Shown: positions 1 to 12,306, counted from the first letter of the stretch. The stretch is DNA of 64,000 nt from Aphrophora alni (GCA_963513935.1 OY740765.1:149755830-149819829); one strand, 5' to 3'. Numbers and translations are program-made. The notes: generated by a model not told the origin, from the letters alone.

Positions 1-1228
1 ATATCTTGAATCAATAAAATTGGTAACTGCATTGAAATCTCAGTAAGCAACTAACGATAATATATTTTACTATTGACCTACCATATTTTATCTCCATTCT
101 TACCTATATGGATGATAATCGAATACAAAAACAAATAAACAAATAATTAAAAAATCCACATTTATATAAGGTTACACAAATGTAAATGTTAAAATCCTGT
201 TTTCATTAAGAACTTGATAAATTTTTTCCCCTAAAATTAGTAAAGAACCAAAATAATGTTGTTTGAATCCAATAATTATATTGTTTAGATAAAAGGAAAG
301 GAAAGAAATTTGTTGTATTAAAATAAGTTGTTTAATGTTATCTAAATATTAGGATAATGTCTGAAATTTTTGAAATAAATAATCTCAAAAAGACATTTTA
401 TGTATTAAACTAAATTGCGATATTGATTATAATTTTTAATGTGAACTCTGTTTTAAAAAATGTTCATTATCTGTTTCTATTTATATATTTTTTTAACAAA
501 TTGAGATTATTAAAAAAATAATAAAATCATATCATAAGTTAATAATTTTCGCATTTTTTGATTCTGTATTAATAAAAAACATTTTACACAATCGAGATGG
601 ATAAAAAATTCTAGACAGTATCATGTGTAAAAAGCGTGGAAATCATAAAATTTGTGCATAATTCTTTTCTTTACAAAGTCAAATTTTATTTTGTCTTGAA
701 TCGCTGGAGATAGGAGAAGATATAAAACAGAAGATTTTGTTACTGAATTCAGTTTTGAAAATAACTTTCCAATATATATATATCACAAAATCAGGTTAAC
801 TTTTTTCTTTCTTTTTTTTTTAATTCTCAATGATAGGATGGTGGGTAAAACGTTTAATCATCATGATGTGAAATATGGTGGTAAAAATACAATAACCTAA
901 AATTTAATTTAGTCTCAAATGATTTTTTAAGTTGCCTTTACTTTTGAGTATCTGTTTACAGCAAATTATTGGATTAGTAGATGTAACAAAAATATAATTG
1001 AATTTATATCTATAAATATCATTAATCCGTGGGGGTAGAGGGTTAAATTTATAAAAACACAAATTAAATTACTTAATAAGCTATTTAATGATCAGCTACA
1101 CTGTCAACTTAGGTCTAGAACAGTAGACGAGGTCTAATGTACAAAGTAAAAGAAATGTATAAACAAATCAATTATTACAGTATATGTAACAAATACAAAA
1201 CGATGTTCATAAAGTAACTAAACTTTAC
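1..1228. other. AT-rich DNA, no gene seen
   Basis: AT-rich sequence with short homopolymer runs and no ORF that looks coding on either strand. It lies downstream of the last visible exon of the minus-strand ARL14EP-like gene, so part may be 3' flank. I see no clear repeat boundary. Confidence 0.6.
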
Positions 1229-1545
1229 AAGTGGGATCCATATAAAATGATGATTCTATATGAATTGTACGAGGATGATTTCGACAGAAGAATCGAGGAG
1301 ATGATCACTCTTTGTTGTAGAAATGATAATTAGTTACATAATTTTTGTTTTTCTAAGAAGAGTAAATTCTTTTTTGAATAGTTTTGTAAGCACACAAAAT
1401 TGTCGATACTGGAGCTCAGAGAACCTTCATACTTTCGTAGAAGGCAATTCACACTGGTTTGAAAAACGTAATGAATGGGCAGGGATTTATGGGGACATAA
1501 TTGTTGGCCCCTTATTCATTTATGGCAACTTAAATATAGTATAGT
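1229..1545 (+). pseudogene. Tc/mariner-like (DDE_3-type) transposase relic
   Basis: Two adjacent reading-frame pieces match an insect IS630/Tc-type transposase. The first (about 1229-1321) reads like the segment containing EDDFDRR. The second (about 1370-1540) carries NTQNCRYWS and then WAGIYGDIIVGPLFIYGNLN, the hallmark around the catalytic core of these transposases. The pieces are joined by a stop and small indels, and the N-terminal DNA-binding part and the C-terminus are absent. No terminal inverted repeats were found. The family assignment is by recall of motif order. The fragment is certainly non-functional. Confidence 0.65.
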
Positions 1546-2182
1546 GTACAATAATTTACTTGAAGAGTGCATAACCCCTTTGATAATAGTAAATACAGTG
1601 AATGAGTAAAAGGAGTTAGAGGTTAGAGTACTTCTCTGCAGAGGGGTTAAAGAACTGGTGTAGCGTTACAAAAAGTGCTTAGAACTGAATGGCAATTATG
1701 TGAAAAAGTGAAGTAGATATGTAGTAAAATAAAACTGTCAAAAAGTTGAATTTATTTAATGACCAAATGGCCCTTACTTTACGAATATCCCTCGTAGATA
1801 ATACTTGAAGGTGAGCCCTAGACACAACCACTGATGAAATAGATCACAAAATAGATTCAGATATTAAAATTTGGTGATTATATTTACTCTGTTGTAATCA
1901 AACTAAACAAGTTAATCAAACAAATAATAATCTCATAACACATGTAGTGTTACAAAAATTCTTTATACATTAAAAATAATCTTAACAAACTGATAGTAAA
2001 ATTAATTACTATAATGATTGAGAGAATTTAAATACATTTAAATCAATGTATTTTACAAACTTGAAGAAACATGCAATTTCAAATATATGTAACTTTCATA
2101 ATGTCTTTTCAATAGTTTTATCTACATTTTGCCAGGAGATTGAGCTGCAAACACTTTAATACGAAATCTCGATGGAGCTCTT

Positions 2183-2255
2183 TTAATAATCACCCCTTAG
2201 TACCATATCAGTACCATGTATTTCAAAGGCTTCGTAAATCCATTTACGGTTTACT
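2183..2255 (-). CDS. ARL14EP: ARL14EP-like terminal coding exon
   Basis: Last coding exon of the ARL14 effector-like gene. On the minus strand a pyrimidine-rich tract ending TTTTCAG (acceptor at 2256-2258) is followed by codons for VNRKWIYEAFEIHGTDMV and a TAA stop at 2183-2185. Two bases from the previous exon plus the first base here complete an Arg codon, giving the ECRVNRKW junction typical of the family, where the usual form is CRCNRKW or CRCDRKW. The second AG two bases downstream would put a stop in frame immediately, so the first AG is the one used. The exon is too short to be found without the domain context. Confidence 0.85.
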
Positions 2256-2375
2256 CTGAAAACAAAAATTAAGACAATATAAGCCAATAAAACAAGATTA
2301 TAAAAAACAAAATGTAATTACTTATGGAAGATTACTACCGAATTGATATTTTAAATAATTTCTTAGTGTGAGTTT

Positions 2376-2930
2376 TAACCCTGTAACCGGTGAATGTTAA
2401 AGGTTTTGTAAAAGTTTTGTTTTCTTAAAAATTCATAAAAAATATTATTTTTATACAAAAAACAAACTTATAAGACATCATTTTTCTCAAAAAGATGCAT
2501 AGAATTTATCTATGTAATAATTTTTTTATTTATTTTTTTTTTTAACAGTTTTGGAGTAAGTATGTTAGATGTCAAAAAATGAAGTTAACATTTTTGAGAA
2601 AAACCTGTATCATCCAAAATCAATAGCTTACCACCTTTTTCCAAGATATACAAAAGTTTTGTGTAATATTTGTGAATATATTTAGGGGGAAAAAAATTTT
2701 TTTTTTTTACATTTTCAAAATTTAAAAAATTATTTTACGAAAAAAGGGAATTTGATCATTTTTTTTTCAATAAATTTATAAAAAATAGTAATATATATAT
2801 ATATTTCATACACAACTTCTAATATCAATATATTCAGAAAGGTGCATAGAATTTAGTTTGTATAGTGAAAAATATGTTAGATGTAAAACATTTAGAGTTT
2901 TTATGAGAAATGTCAAAAAATCGGAAAGTA
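2376..2930 (+). repeat. piggyBac-like end and internal direct repeats
   Basis: TTAA followed by CCCTGTAACCGGTGA (from about 2376) looks like a piggyBac-type terminus and resembles the one at 21752. Downstream, two similar blocks (about 2505-2600 and 2835-2920) share TGCATAGAATTTA, TATGTTAGATGT and a TTTTGAGAAA-like end, so the segment is internally duplicated. No transposase is visible and no matching 3' end was found. Assignment to piggyBac rests only on the TTAA and CCCT start. Confidence 0.4.
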
Positions 2931-3100
2931 TCCTATCGGGCCTATGGGTCGCATCTTAGAGTCCCATTCTGGAAAGGATGGAGCAATATTCATTTTAACC
3001 ATTAAAATGATGGTAGGAACTCATTCTAGACCTTCAACTAAGGTATTTAATGTTCCACTTGTTAGGATTAAGAATCCAAGAGTAACAACAACTATTGTGG
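2930..3100 (+). pseudogene. BEL/Pao integrase C-terminal relic
   Basis: The reading frame gives PMGRILESHSGKDG followed by a TIK block and RPSTKVFNVPL. This matches the C-terminal tail of BEL/Pao Pol, whose usual form is LGRI.ELHPGKDG...VRTA.G...RP..KL.PLP. Nothing of the rest of Pol is readable upstream, where AT-rich repeat sequence abuts. It is a short dead fragment of an LTR retrotransposon. Confidence 0.65.
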
Positions 3101-5228
3101 CAGACTTCAGAAAGGTAGGTAATTGATTGCCTTGCATGTCTCACAAGACGTCATTGAATAACAACGATATATAAGCTCTGGAAGGAGAGAGCTGGGGGCG
3201 GGGGCAGTGGATCATGAAAGGACTGTCGGAGATACTGTTGATAACCAGTAAAGATTCTCCAAAGAGCAAGTACAAGTTCCTGGAAGAACGAGCATTGTGA
3301 TAAAAGGGTGAGCACTACATCTGGACTTTATGTACTTTATGCACCTGTAAAGCAACAAATCAAAATTTAGCATTTAAATAAGCTATGGAAGAATAATCTT
3401 ACATTAGATGAATTACACGTCCAAATTGTTGAGGATCCATAAAGTTCTAATGCCCAATGGGACAGTACAGTTCTAATGAAATAGATATTGATCAACCAAT
3501 GGGTTATTAAAAATAATGTCAAATTGGATGAAATGGTTAAGAGTGCAGACTACTAATATATAATATTTGTAGTTACTGTTGTCATCGAAATTGAGCTGGT
3601 TCTCCAGTCTCGGCAAGTAAGCTAGAAACTGGGATTAAACGAAATGCATCAGAAACATGCCAAAGGGCAGAATTATAAATATTTTTATTTAAAAAATGTT
3701 GTTACACTTTCATAAAACATAATTAAAGAACTTAAAATAAATACATTTCTTGATATCCTACATAATAAAACTAAACTTTTAATTTCTACAATCACATTTA
3801 TTAATACTAATAACATTTATTAATGGCAGGTTATTTGACTACTCTTCTATACAGTGTTGTTAATTTAGTATTAGGAACTTTATCTTCAATTCTTGGCTGA
3901 ATATGGTGTCAATATTACCAGTATCTATGTTTAAATTTTCTAGCTGTTTAAAATTATTTACACTTTCAGAGTAGGTATTATTTACGTTATAATTATCTTA
4001 GAAACAATTGAAATTATTCTTCCTCAAATCAGTCTATTTCTTTCTATTTTTCCATTTGATTATATGACCTTACTTTATACCTGTATTATAAATAATACCT
4101 GGAACCCATTATTCACTGAATGATTTTTCCTGTACCCATTGCAACTGCCTCTTTCACATGCAAGGCAAAAATAACTTAACACAAAATTTCAGGTAAAACA
4201 AACTTTATTTGAAGTTGGGTTCAGTTGTTTGATGATGCCTAACAGCGAAACAGCTGCCACAAATAATGTTTTTTTACATGAAATTTGGTTTTAACCCAGA
4301 AACTGGATAACAACAAAATCGATAAAGTAAGATCACTTTTTTTACAATTCACCCAATAAAAATCATCTTATTGCAATAATATAAATACTATTGTAAATCT
4401 AATGATCTGTACTTACAAAAACTTATAACCAAAAGTTCATAAATTGTAAGAAAAATAATTTAATAAATCGCTCAAGTTATTGTATTTCGTCGTTAGCGAT
4501 AACAGAATCAACAGTTGCCAAATTAGAAGGCAAAATAATGCCATGTTTGTCTATTTGTAACAAGTTCACATTTCTGCCATACTACTCTAAAAATACATAT
4601 AGTATTTTTCTTTTTCTTTCGAATGGTGCCTTCAAAATTATTGACACTTCATAGTAGTTAGATATAGACAATTTAAAATGTCATGTCAAAATGTTTGTTT
4701 TTTGCTACAACCGTACGTTATGTCAATATTGATCAGTAATATTTTGATTTTTCTAACGCTTTAATATCGTTGTAAAGACAAAATTACAGTTGTCCTGTGG
4801 TATACTGTACATTGCTGTGGTGTAAATATTTTCTTTGTACTGTACCTTCAAAGTCGGACATCCCTGATAGAATCTAGTTCATTTTGTCATTGTCCGAGAT
4901 AGGCATTTTGACTAGGAATGCTGCTGTTGAGCCAAATTAAAAAAGTTGCACATCAGGTTATGTTTTGTAAGTTTACTATTTAAAAAAATTTATAGTGGTT
5001 TATTTATTATGATCTGTTAATACAGATATATTTTCACTACTATTGTAGAGTGTAATATACTCTAAAAAAAAATGTTCTGCTATTTTATAGAAAAAAATTA
5101 ATTTGTTGGTGATTTTTTGTTCAATTTTTTATGATCTAATGACGATTTTTCTCATTCTTTATTACCTGATTCTAAAATATAAAACATATGATTCTAGAAA
5201 ATTTATAAATCCACCGTTCAATTCTATG
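3100..5228. other. Repeat-derived intergenic/intronic DNA
   Basis: No coding gene is seen. It lies inside the large intron of the minus-strand ARL14EP-like gene. A GC-richer patch at 3180-3300 follows the BEL/Pao fragment and may be its 3' region. At 4231-4256 the motif GATGATGCCTAACAGCGAAAC resembles the Penelope-like/hammerhead-type motif seen at four other places in the window. Confidence 0.5.
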
Positions 5229-5230
5229 TA

Positions 5231-7396
5231 CAGTACATACTCGTTAAGTCAGCCCCCGCGAACCCGGCTCTCCGGGCAACTCGGAGATTTAGACAAAAAT
5301 TAAATTTAAAAATCTGATAGGAGATTGATTGTTAATGGGAGATATTAAAAACTTTAACTGTGGTGGTAGACTGATGTATGTCTGAAGGAGCAGGTGTTTG
5401 TTAAAATGTTAGCTGGGACTGTACATTCTGAGAATCGGCGTGTACGTGAACTTGAGTCAGCATCACATGTTAGTCTGTACAGTACTATAGTATCGTTTCC
5501 CACTGCCGGGCACTACCTGCGCCACTATGGTTTTAAACTGTTGCTATGCATTTACTAGATTGTTTTCAATGGCGACAAAATGGAAATACATTGTTATAAC
5601 AATGGAAAGAAAACTGGAAGCATTGGGTAGAGTAGGTAAAAGTGAATCCTTAAAAAGTATTGCTTTAGAGTTTGGTGTTGGAACAACAACTGTTTCAGAC
5701 TGGAAGAAAAACAGGAAAACTATTGAAGAGTTTTGTTTTAAAATGATATTAAAAACAAAAGCAGTTTAGATAATCATTGTAAAGCTGAAAAAGCTAAACA
5801 TGAAACACTAGATGAAGCATTATTCAATTAATTTGTTTTGTGCCGAAAGAGAACATGGTTTACCAGTGTCAGGCCCATGTATTCAACAAAAAGCCACCAA
5901 CTTAAATAAACAGTTGCCAGGTGGAGACCCTAATTTCACTGTCTGTCAAGGTTGGTTGGATAGGTGAAAGAAATGTCACAGTATGCACAAACTATCTATC
6001 ACTGGAGAAAGTTTATCTGGTAACATTAATGCACCTGAAAACTTTCAGAAAGGATTTAAAAATTTAAAAGAAAATTTCACTGCAGATCAAATCTACAATG
6101 CCGACGAGACTGGTTTATTCTATTGAATGTTACCAAGTAAATCTTTTACCATGAAAGTAGACGAATCGGTAAAAGGCTAAAAAAAAGCAAAGATCATCTA
6201 ACTATAATGGCTTGTAGCAATGCATAAGGCAAGAACAAATTTCCCCTTCTTTTAATTGAGAAATTTAAAAACCCCTGAGCACTACCAAATATAAATACGA
6301 TACCGGGTTTGTATCAATCTCAAAAAAGTGTAGATGGACAGTGTCATTTTTAAAGACTGTTTTTTGAGGTTTTTGCACCTGGTGTAATAAAACATATAAA
6401 AGCATGCAGTATGCTTATAAAAGTTGTCCTGTTGGTTGCTAAAACGCCAACACATACGGCAGCTGATGTACTTGTCAATGGAGACATTACTGTTCAGTTA
6501 TTACCACCATACGTACTAATTCAACTAACGGACCAGGGGGTCCTCGAGTACATCAAAAGAGTCTACAAATGGTAGATTTAGGCGAGCTGATAGAAGACGA
6601 CAGTAAACTCAGTTTAATAGAGGTCATGAAGTCATATAATATAAAAACAATAATGTATATAGTTGCCAAATCTTGTGTCCAAGTGGCTAGACACATCCTG
6701 ATAAAGTTCTGGAAGAAGTTATGCTCCAGTGTTTGTGATTGTTCAGAGAACATGATTGAGGAAATGGGTGACAAAACAAGTGACACAGGAAATAAATTTG
6801 AAGAAATCCAGCCCCAAGAACTAATGAACATGTTTGAAAACATTAATGGTTGTTCCAATGTTGATGTCAATGACATATACAAATGGTTAGTAGCGGACAA
6901 TGACATTAACTGATGAGTATATTATTAAATATTAAATCTTGTTAATCAAATGACGAAAATTACGGTGATGAGATAGATGAGGAGGAGTAGCCGGCAACAA
7001 TGATTCACACAGACGCAATGACTCACTTGGAACAGAGAATGCTTTACTTCGAGCTGTAAACGGAAACAACACCGGCAAAAATTCTTCTGCTAAAAAGAAT
7101 GTGTGATTGTGTGGCTCACAAGTGGTGCACGAAACTGGTTGAAGAAACTAAAAGGTTACATGTAGAGTACTTTGTCATGAAGTAGACTTTAAGTGAGTTT
7201 TACGTGATATTTCATATATTACATCTGTAAATATGTTAAAAACCTGCTTTGTTCAATATAATAACAATTTCCGGTAATTACGTTTCTAATTTTTGATTTT
7301 TCCTAAGTTCTTTCCAGCTAACCCGGATTTTCGTTATCTCGGATCGGTTCCAGTCCAAGTTACTCCGAGTTAACAATGTTAAACGATACTTTTCTG
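5231..7396 (+). mobile_element. Jerky/Tigger-type DNA transposon, inactive
   Basis: Element of about 2.17 kb bounded by TA on both sides (5229-5230 and 7397-7398). Its left end begins CAGTACATACTCGTTAAG, and its right end read in reverse begins CAGAAAAGTATCGTTTAAC. The ends are imperfect inverted repeats of the Tc1/mariner-pogo type. Inside, both ends carry further inverted CCCGG and ACTCGGAG blocks. It encodes a broken transposase (separate entry). It is inserted in the long intron of the ARL14EP-like gene. The boundaries are by eye. Confidence 0.75.
5569..6913 (+). pseudogene. Jerky/Tigger transposase, frameshifted
   Basis: A CENP-B/pogo-type transposase in pieces. The N-terminal helix-turn-helix (about 5569-5765) contains ESLKSIALEFGVGTTTVSDW and KKNRKTIEEFC. 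After frameshifts the CENP-B-type second DNA-binding part follows (HGLPVSGPCIQQKA, about 5850). The first catalytic Asp block is YNADETGLFY (about 6095-6122). Near 6475-6560 is the LLPPYV.IQ.TDQGVLEYIKRVYKW block that follows the second catalytic Asp in this superfamily. The last open piece (6569-6913) is the C-terminal tail. There are at least four frameshifts or stops, so no active protein can be made. Confidence 0.85.
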
Positions 7397-7618
7397 TAAA
7401 TATTGGTATATTACAAGTTGGGTTTTGAATAAAGTAATTATTTTTGGTGAATGTTTCAAGAAAGGCCTAACTTATGAGCTATTTTTACTATTTTTGTAAA
7501 AATGTTATTTTCAAATACAAATATTTGAATTTGATATATTTTTTACTAACTTTCATTCACAACTAAATCACTAAACTTTGTATATCTTGATAAAATAACA
7601 AACTTTTTTGTATAGTAC

Positions 7619-7619
7619 C

Positions 7620-7653
<34 letters not shown>
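7619..7653. repeat. (TA)n microsatellite
   Basis: A run of about 17 TA dinucleotides. A second TA run of similar length lies at 7893-7929. Both are in the ARL14EP-like intron. Confidence 0.95.
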
Positions 7654-7656
<3 letters not shown>

Positions 7657-7889
7657 ATTATTTGTTATCTTAATTTCTTTGCTTTTTTTATCTACAGTAA
7701 CAATATTTACAGAAATATAATTAATTACAATTTATAAAGTTGATACAGTTTATAAATTAAACTTCATTTACAGATAATTTTTGAATTGTAAAAATAAAAT
7801 GAATGGATATGTCTCATTTTTATTGCATCACAACTAGTACATTTAATTAAAACAATTTTGTAAATTTGCATATACAAAAAAATTATTTA

Positions 7890-7892
<3 letters not shown>

Positions 7893-7929
<37 letters not shown>
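7893..7929. repeat. (TA)n microsatellite
   Basis: A run of about 18 TA dinucleotides immediately before a GC-richer patch, possibly marking the edge of a mobile element. Confidence 0.9.
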
Positions 7930-7931
<2 letters not shown>

Positions 7932-8760
7932 TGAATTTCCTTCACCACCGTTTCCCCTTTCTGAATACCGTTTATTTTTACGTTCTATGGCATTGTAGGT
8001 TGCAGGAGCCAATTCGTTCCCTCACTATACAAATAAATTGGAGACGCAGTAGGGACCCGTCACCCGTTGCTAGGATAGAAGCTGTTAAGAACAGAAGCAG
8101 GATTCTTGTGGAATCTACTTTGGTGTTACAGTTCATGTTTTTTACTTCATTTATACTCTTCCCCCCCCCCCCAATGGCACACTAGCCATACCTCGGATGG
8201 GTTGCAAGATCCTTGGGGGGGGGTGCGCTAACTAAAATAACTGTGATTAAATGAAACCATAGTCGGCGCTCTTGGCCCAGCGTTTATGATTAGGATCACT
8301 AAATTAGTAGAGTCAATCCCTTGCTAGTAGAGTTAATTAAGATAAGTATATATTTAAAATATTATTAAGAATAAAATTATTATTTAGTTATTTAGTGTTA
8401 ATCGTTCATGTGAGGTGGCTGAGATGCGTTGAGTTGTTCGTCGCAGGTCTGGGTTGGAATAGGCTGTTTCGTATCAACTATCCCTAAAGATCAACGGCTC
8501 CTCCATTCCCAATACCCCCAAAACACCCAACCTATTCTACTAATTAGCCATTGCGTTGCATATGGTAGCATAGCGTGGTTCGATCCACGTACATCTTGCA
8601 TATGCTAACAGGGCAGAGAGGGAATTTTGATTTTGGAGCAACCGTCTAGGCCTGGAACAGAAGATTTCCCATTTTCCAACTCATTTGCGCAATCTCAGAC
8701 AAGCTCAAACACATGGCAAAATTTTTGTTTCCGGTTTATTAAAACTAAATCCGAACCCTA
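7930..8760. other. GC-richer patch of unknown origin
   Basis: This stretch is clearly less AT-rich than its surroundings, with a run of Cs at 8161-8172 and of Gs at 8214-8223. A 15-base hairpin-like motif GTGGTTCGATCCACG sits near 8572-8586 and resembles a Pol III B box, but there is no A box at tRNA spacing. It looks like part of an old retroelement, but no protein is readable. Confidence 0.35.
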
Positions 8761-10062
8761 ATTTGGTATCATATCTATAAATTTATCTTTAAACAAATTC
8801 ATTCAAAATATAAAATTTTCATATGTTTTTTCAATATTCCAAGTCAATAAATATTAACATTCTTTTCTTTACCTTTCTTTTCCAAATTCCTAACTGATAG
8901 TGGTCCTACATACTGTTAAATGATTATTCTTTTCCTTCCCTCCTTATTTAGAACACAATAATAATTTCTTCTTATTTAAAATATTTTTATTCCGTAAAAT
9001 TGATGTTGTTTTTCCTTTTTCTCTCCCAAACATGCATCATATTTTTTATATATTTTACCTCAATATTATTTTTTGATTATAGTATTCACTTGGCTAAGTA
9101 CCTTCCTCAAATATCATAATTTCTACATTAATTATATCAATTTTCCTTCTGAAACATATGGATGAGTGACTTATTTATTTATTTTATTTTTTCTTTATAA
9201 GGTAACATTATTTATAACAATAGCATAATTTTGCTTTCATTAGTTTAGATTATTCAGAGTTGGTGACAGTTCCCAAGAAGTTTTTGTTTGTGTAATTAAT
9301 ATTGTTTCACCGAGTAATCACTTTGGTATTTAATACGTCAAAAACAAAAAGAAAGAAAATGGAAAAGTATTTGTCGCAATTCTAGAGGTGTAACTTTAAA
9401 ATGGTGTGATAATATATTCTTGGTTACGTTCCAATTAAGGCAAATTACTTATATTGAATTCAACTAGCTGATTTTGTTTCAAATGTTTTGAAAATATCAT
9501 TATTTAATTACATTAAGTTCAATATTATGTCGAATCTTATTCGAATAATTTTGCAGATACCAACATAACAGCAACAGAAGTCGACCTATATATTTATTAT
9601 TAATTAGGAAGCTATATAGAACATCATTTCACCATATAACTATGTTTTGTCAATAACTTTGAGGTCAAAAAGGTTTATTGCTGTCTTATATAACCAACTA
9701 GTTATGATTCACAGTAGCTGTCTTACTTAGGTAACGGAAACCATAATCCAACTGCTTGCGATAGTTTCAAAAACATTAATTTAAAACATTTACCTAAATT
9801 TATGACACTTTACTTACATAAGAAATTATATTTTCATTAAACACTTCTCTAAATTAAATAAATATGTATACAGTTATCCTCAGTTGTAGTCCATTTCTAA
9901 TATCCACTGATTTTGATGCAATGACTTACTGTATATGAAAAGTAAATTTGAGTGCATGTATATTAAATTTACAGTTTTTATAATAATTATTATTATTATT
10001 AGTAAACTTAAATTAAGAAATTATATTAGAATTTAAATAATTTCAAAATATGAATATTTCGA
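8760..10062. other. AT-rich intronic DNA
   Basis: No coding ORF or recognisable repeat end is seen. The sequence lies in the ARL14EP-like intron, between the GC-richer patch and the 5' LTR. Confidence 0.5.
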
Positions 10063-10570
10063 TGTGGCCCAGCCAAGGGGCACACCATAAAAAAATAATA
10101 AATAATTAATAATAATAATTGCCAAATGAATAGACAAGAAGAGGTAGACCAATTCTGTTGAGTTAGCGTAATCACTTAATAAGGGGGGGGACGCAGTCCG
10201 AAGCTGAGCGGCTTGGGTGCGCAGTCCGAAGCTGAGCGGCTTGGGTGCGCAGTCCGGCTCGAGATACCCCAAGATACAGCTCGCTCCGCGAGAGAGCAGA
10301 GTCGGGCCATTTTAGGCAACGCGCGGCCGCTGTAATCGTCATGTCTTTTCCAATTTTTGAAACATTGTAATTCTATAATCATTCTGAAGTAAAACTCAAA
10401 GTCATTTTAAACACTGAATTGCGTGTTGTTTAATTATCGCCCGAGACCGCGTCCTTGGCGCCATCCTGACTAATATCGGCCCACGTGGATGCAGTCTCCA
10501 GCCAGCTGAGAGCTTCTGGATTTTTACCAGGGGTTCCCGGCTGACCAAAAGAAGTTGGGGATGGTCCACA
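10063..10570 (+). repeat. 5' LTR
   Basis: 508-bp direct terminal repeat beginning TGTGGCCCAGCC and ending GGTCCACA. It matches the 3' LTR at 19569-20049 almost throughout. It carries one extra 28-bp unit (GCAGTCCGAAGCTGAGCGGC and following) in tandem near 10191-10250 that the 3' LTR has only once. A GC-rich block around 10190-10330 includes GCGCGGCCGC. Confidence 0.95.
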
Positions 10571-10572
10571 AC

Positions 10573-10590
10573 TGGTGTCAGAAGTGGGAT
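10573..10590 (+). promoter_or_regulatory. Primer binding site, Leu-tRNA type
   Basis: TGGTGTCAGAAGTGGGAT begins two bases after the 5' LTR. Its reverse complement ends CCCACTTCTGACACCA, which matches the 3' end of animal leucine tRNAs including the added CCA. It would prime minus-strand DNA synthesis. Confidence 0.8.
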
Positions 10591-10640
10591 CTGATCGTTC
10601 CTGGTGTCTTTTTGGAAGGGCGCATCAAAACGCAACACAG

Positions 10641-10646
10641 GTAAGA
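10641..10646 (+). promoter_or_regulatory. Candidate retroviral splice donor
   Basis: ACACAG|GTAAGA lies 70 bases after the 5' LTR and is close to the consensus donor. In errantiviruses env is made from a spliced subgenomic RNA whose donor lies near the 5' end. A matching acceptor just upstream of env was not clear. Confidence 0.45.
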
Positions 10647-10981
10647 AATTTTATTTCTAATTTTTGGTTTGTATCTTGCTGTTTTAAAATGGAAAAAAAA
10701 AGAAAATTTTATTTTTTCCTTCCAGTTTTTATAATATCAGCCTAAATTCTTTTTATTAAATTTTTATAATTGATTTTTTTTATTAAGTCAAAGTAATAGT
10801 AACACAAATGGCGATTAATTCCTTTAGTAGTTTTGTTTAGTTGAACAATGGCAAAATATTAATTATATTTATGGTAATATAGAAAAATATTATGAATTGG
10901 GATAATTTGAATCCGAGTCTGGGCGTATTTCCGTTCGTATGAAAGATTAGAGAATCTTCCATAAGGGAAAAGGCGTACCAG

Positions 10982-11018
10982 GGAGAATTTTTTTTTTCTA
11001 GAAAAGAAAAAATTCTCC
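10982..11018 (+). other. Leader hairpin
   Basis: Inverted arms GGAGAATTTTTT (10982-10993) and AAAAAATTCTCC (11007-11018) form a perfect 12-bp stem with a 13-base loop in the non-coding leader of the LTR element. It could be an RNA structure such as a packaging or dimerisation signal; this is inference only. Confidence 0.55.
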
Positions 11019-11737
11019 TCGGTTCAGGACAAATTCCCAAAGATCGGAACTACGAATAGGCCGGAAAAATATGTTAAAATAAGCTATATTTTTAATTTAT
11101 TTGTCTGAATTTAATATGGAATAATTTTTTTTTAATGTTATTTAAATGGAAAATAGAGAATTAATGGATACTTAAAATATAAAATAGAATTGGGTTAGTG
11201 TCGTGTTATTAAATAAAGTTAAATTTAAATAATGGCGGTTATGTTTCAATGAATCTAAAAGTGAATATTCAATGGAATAAAAAGGGGATTTTAATATTTT
11301 GATAATAAATATGAAGTCAAGATATGACAGTTGCTACCTCTAGAGGCTGTAGCCAGGCCGGCCGGAAATAAGAATAGTGTAGCACTGAAGTCAGCAAAAA
11401 ATGCGTTGCAAGATATGGCCTTGGAGTGCTTTACAGGATACACTCGTTATAATAGGGAATAATTAAAATACCCAATGAGTAATGTTAAGATTACCAACGA
11501 AATGGTTGGAAAATAATTTTCAAATGAGAAAATATACGTATAGGATTAAGCTTAAGTAACGCGCATAATTAAGATCGTAAAATGTAGGTAAAATAAGTAT
11601 TAAGAGTATAGTTAGAGTTCTATGCTAATGGAAATCGATTATCTCGGGGGGGGGGGAACAATAACAGTAAATATATAAATACTTAAACTACAAATGATAG
11701 CCATAAGATTAGAGTAAAGAATGATATTATTAAAAGT

Positions 11738-11755
11738 ACTTATTCGACAAACCTT
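11738..11755 (+). repeat. Left arm of 18-bp inverted repeat around env-SGNH
   Basis: ACTTATTCGACAAACCTT here is the exact reverse complement of 15355-15372. The two arms enclose env and the SGNH ORF (about 3.6 kb). Similarity does not extend beyond the 18 bases on either side. Confidence 0.8.
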
Positions 11756-12306
11756 GGGGATTTTTTTTTTTTCCTCTCTCATTTTTTATGACCGACGAAC
11801 GTAAAGTAGTCGCATAATAAGGTGATTGAGTTTATGGGGATAAACATTTTTGTTTAAAAATTTAAAAAGATGGCCACACGCATAGATAACAAGGTCGATG
11901 AACTCGTTTGATGCGGTAGCAAAAAAAATGGGAAGCCATTAGCAAAGGAAAGTATTGAACAAGGCATGGCATTATAAATGACTGACTAAGCATTGATGTA
12001 GACTATTGATCTTTTAATTTTTGAATAACAAGACATAACACTTGTACTAAAACAGTGCTGGGGGAGTGATAGACACGGGCTAAAGACCGATCAACACTTC
12101 AAAGTAAGGTAACGTGTTAACATTATTAATAGTGATTAATCATTGGGACTTTCGAATAAAAAGACTTAGGAAATAAACATCAATCGAGTATAATAGGGCT
12201 TCAATTTTTATAATACATATAACTTGGATAAATATACTTAAAGAAGAACTATAACAAATAAAAGTGTCAATTATAGGAGTTTTACTTAACTCCCACTGCA
12301 ATAGCC

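Larger units (their letters stand above)
10591..12306 (+). other. Long non-coding leader of the LTR element
   Basis: About 1.7 kb between the primer site and env with no readable gag or pol. One possible start (11869, MATRIDNKVDELV then stop) could be a gag or leader relic but is too short to assign. A G-run (11645-11654) and one arm of an 18-bp inverted repeat (11738-11755) lie here. In a normal Ty3/errantivirus element about 4.5 kb of gag-pol would occupy this position. Confidence 0.6.

Noticed and set aside
8400..8590. tRNA-like B box GGTTCGATCC with an A-box-like TGGCTGAGATG
   Set aside because: The boxes are about 170 bp apart and no cloverleaf can be drawn; no tRNA gene is called.
10033..10638. 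Minus-strand ORFs in the 5' LTR, repeated at 19524-20063
   Set aside because: They follow the LTR repeat exactly and have no domain; open by GC-rich composition only.
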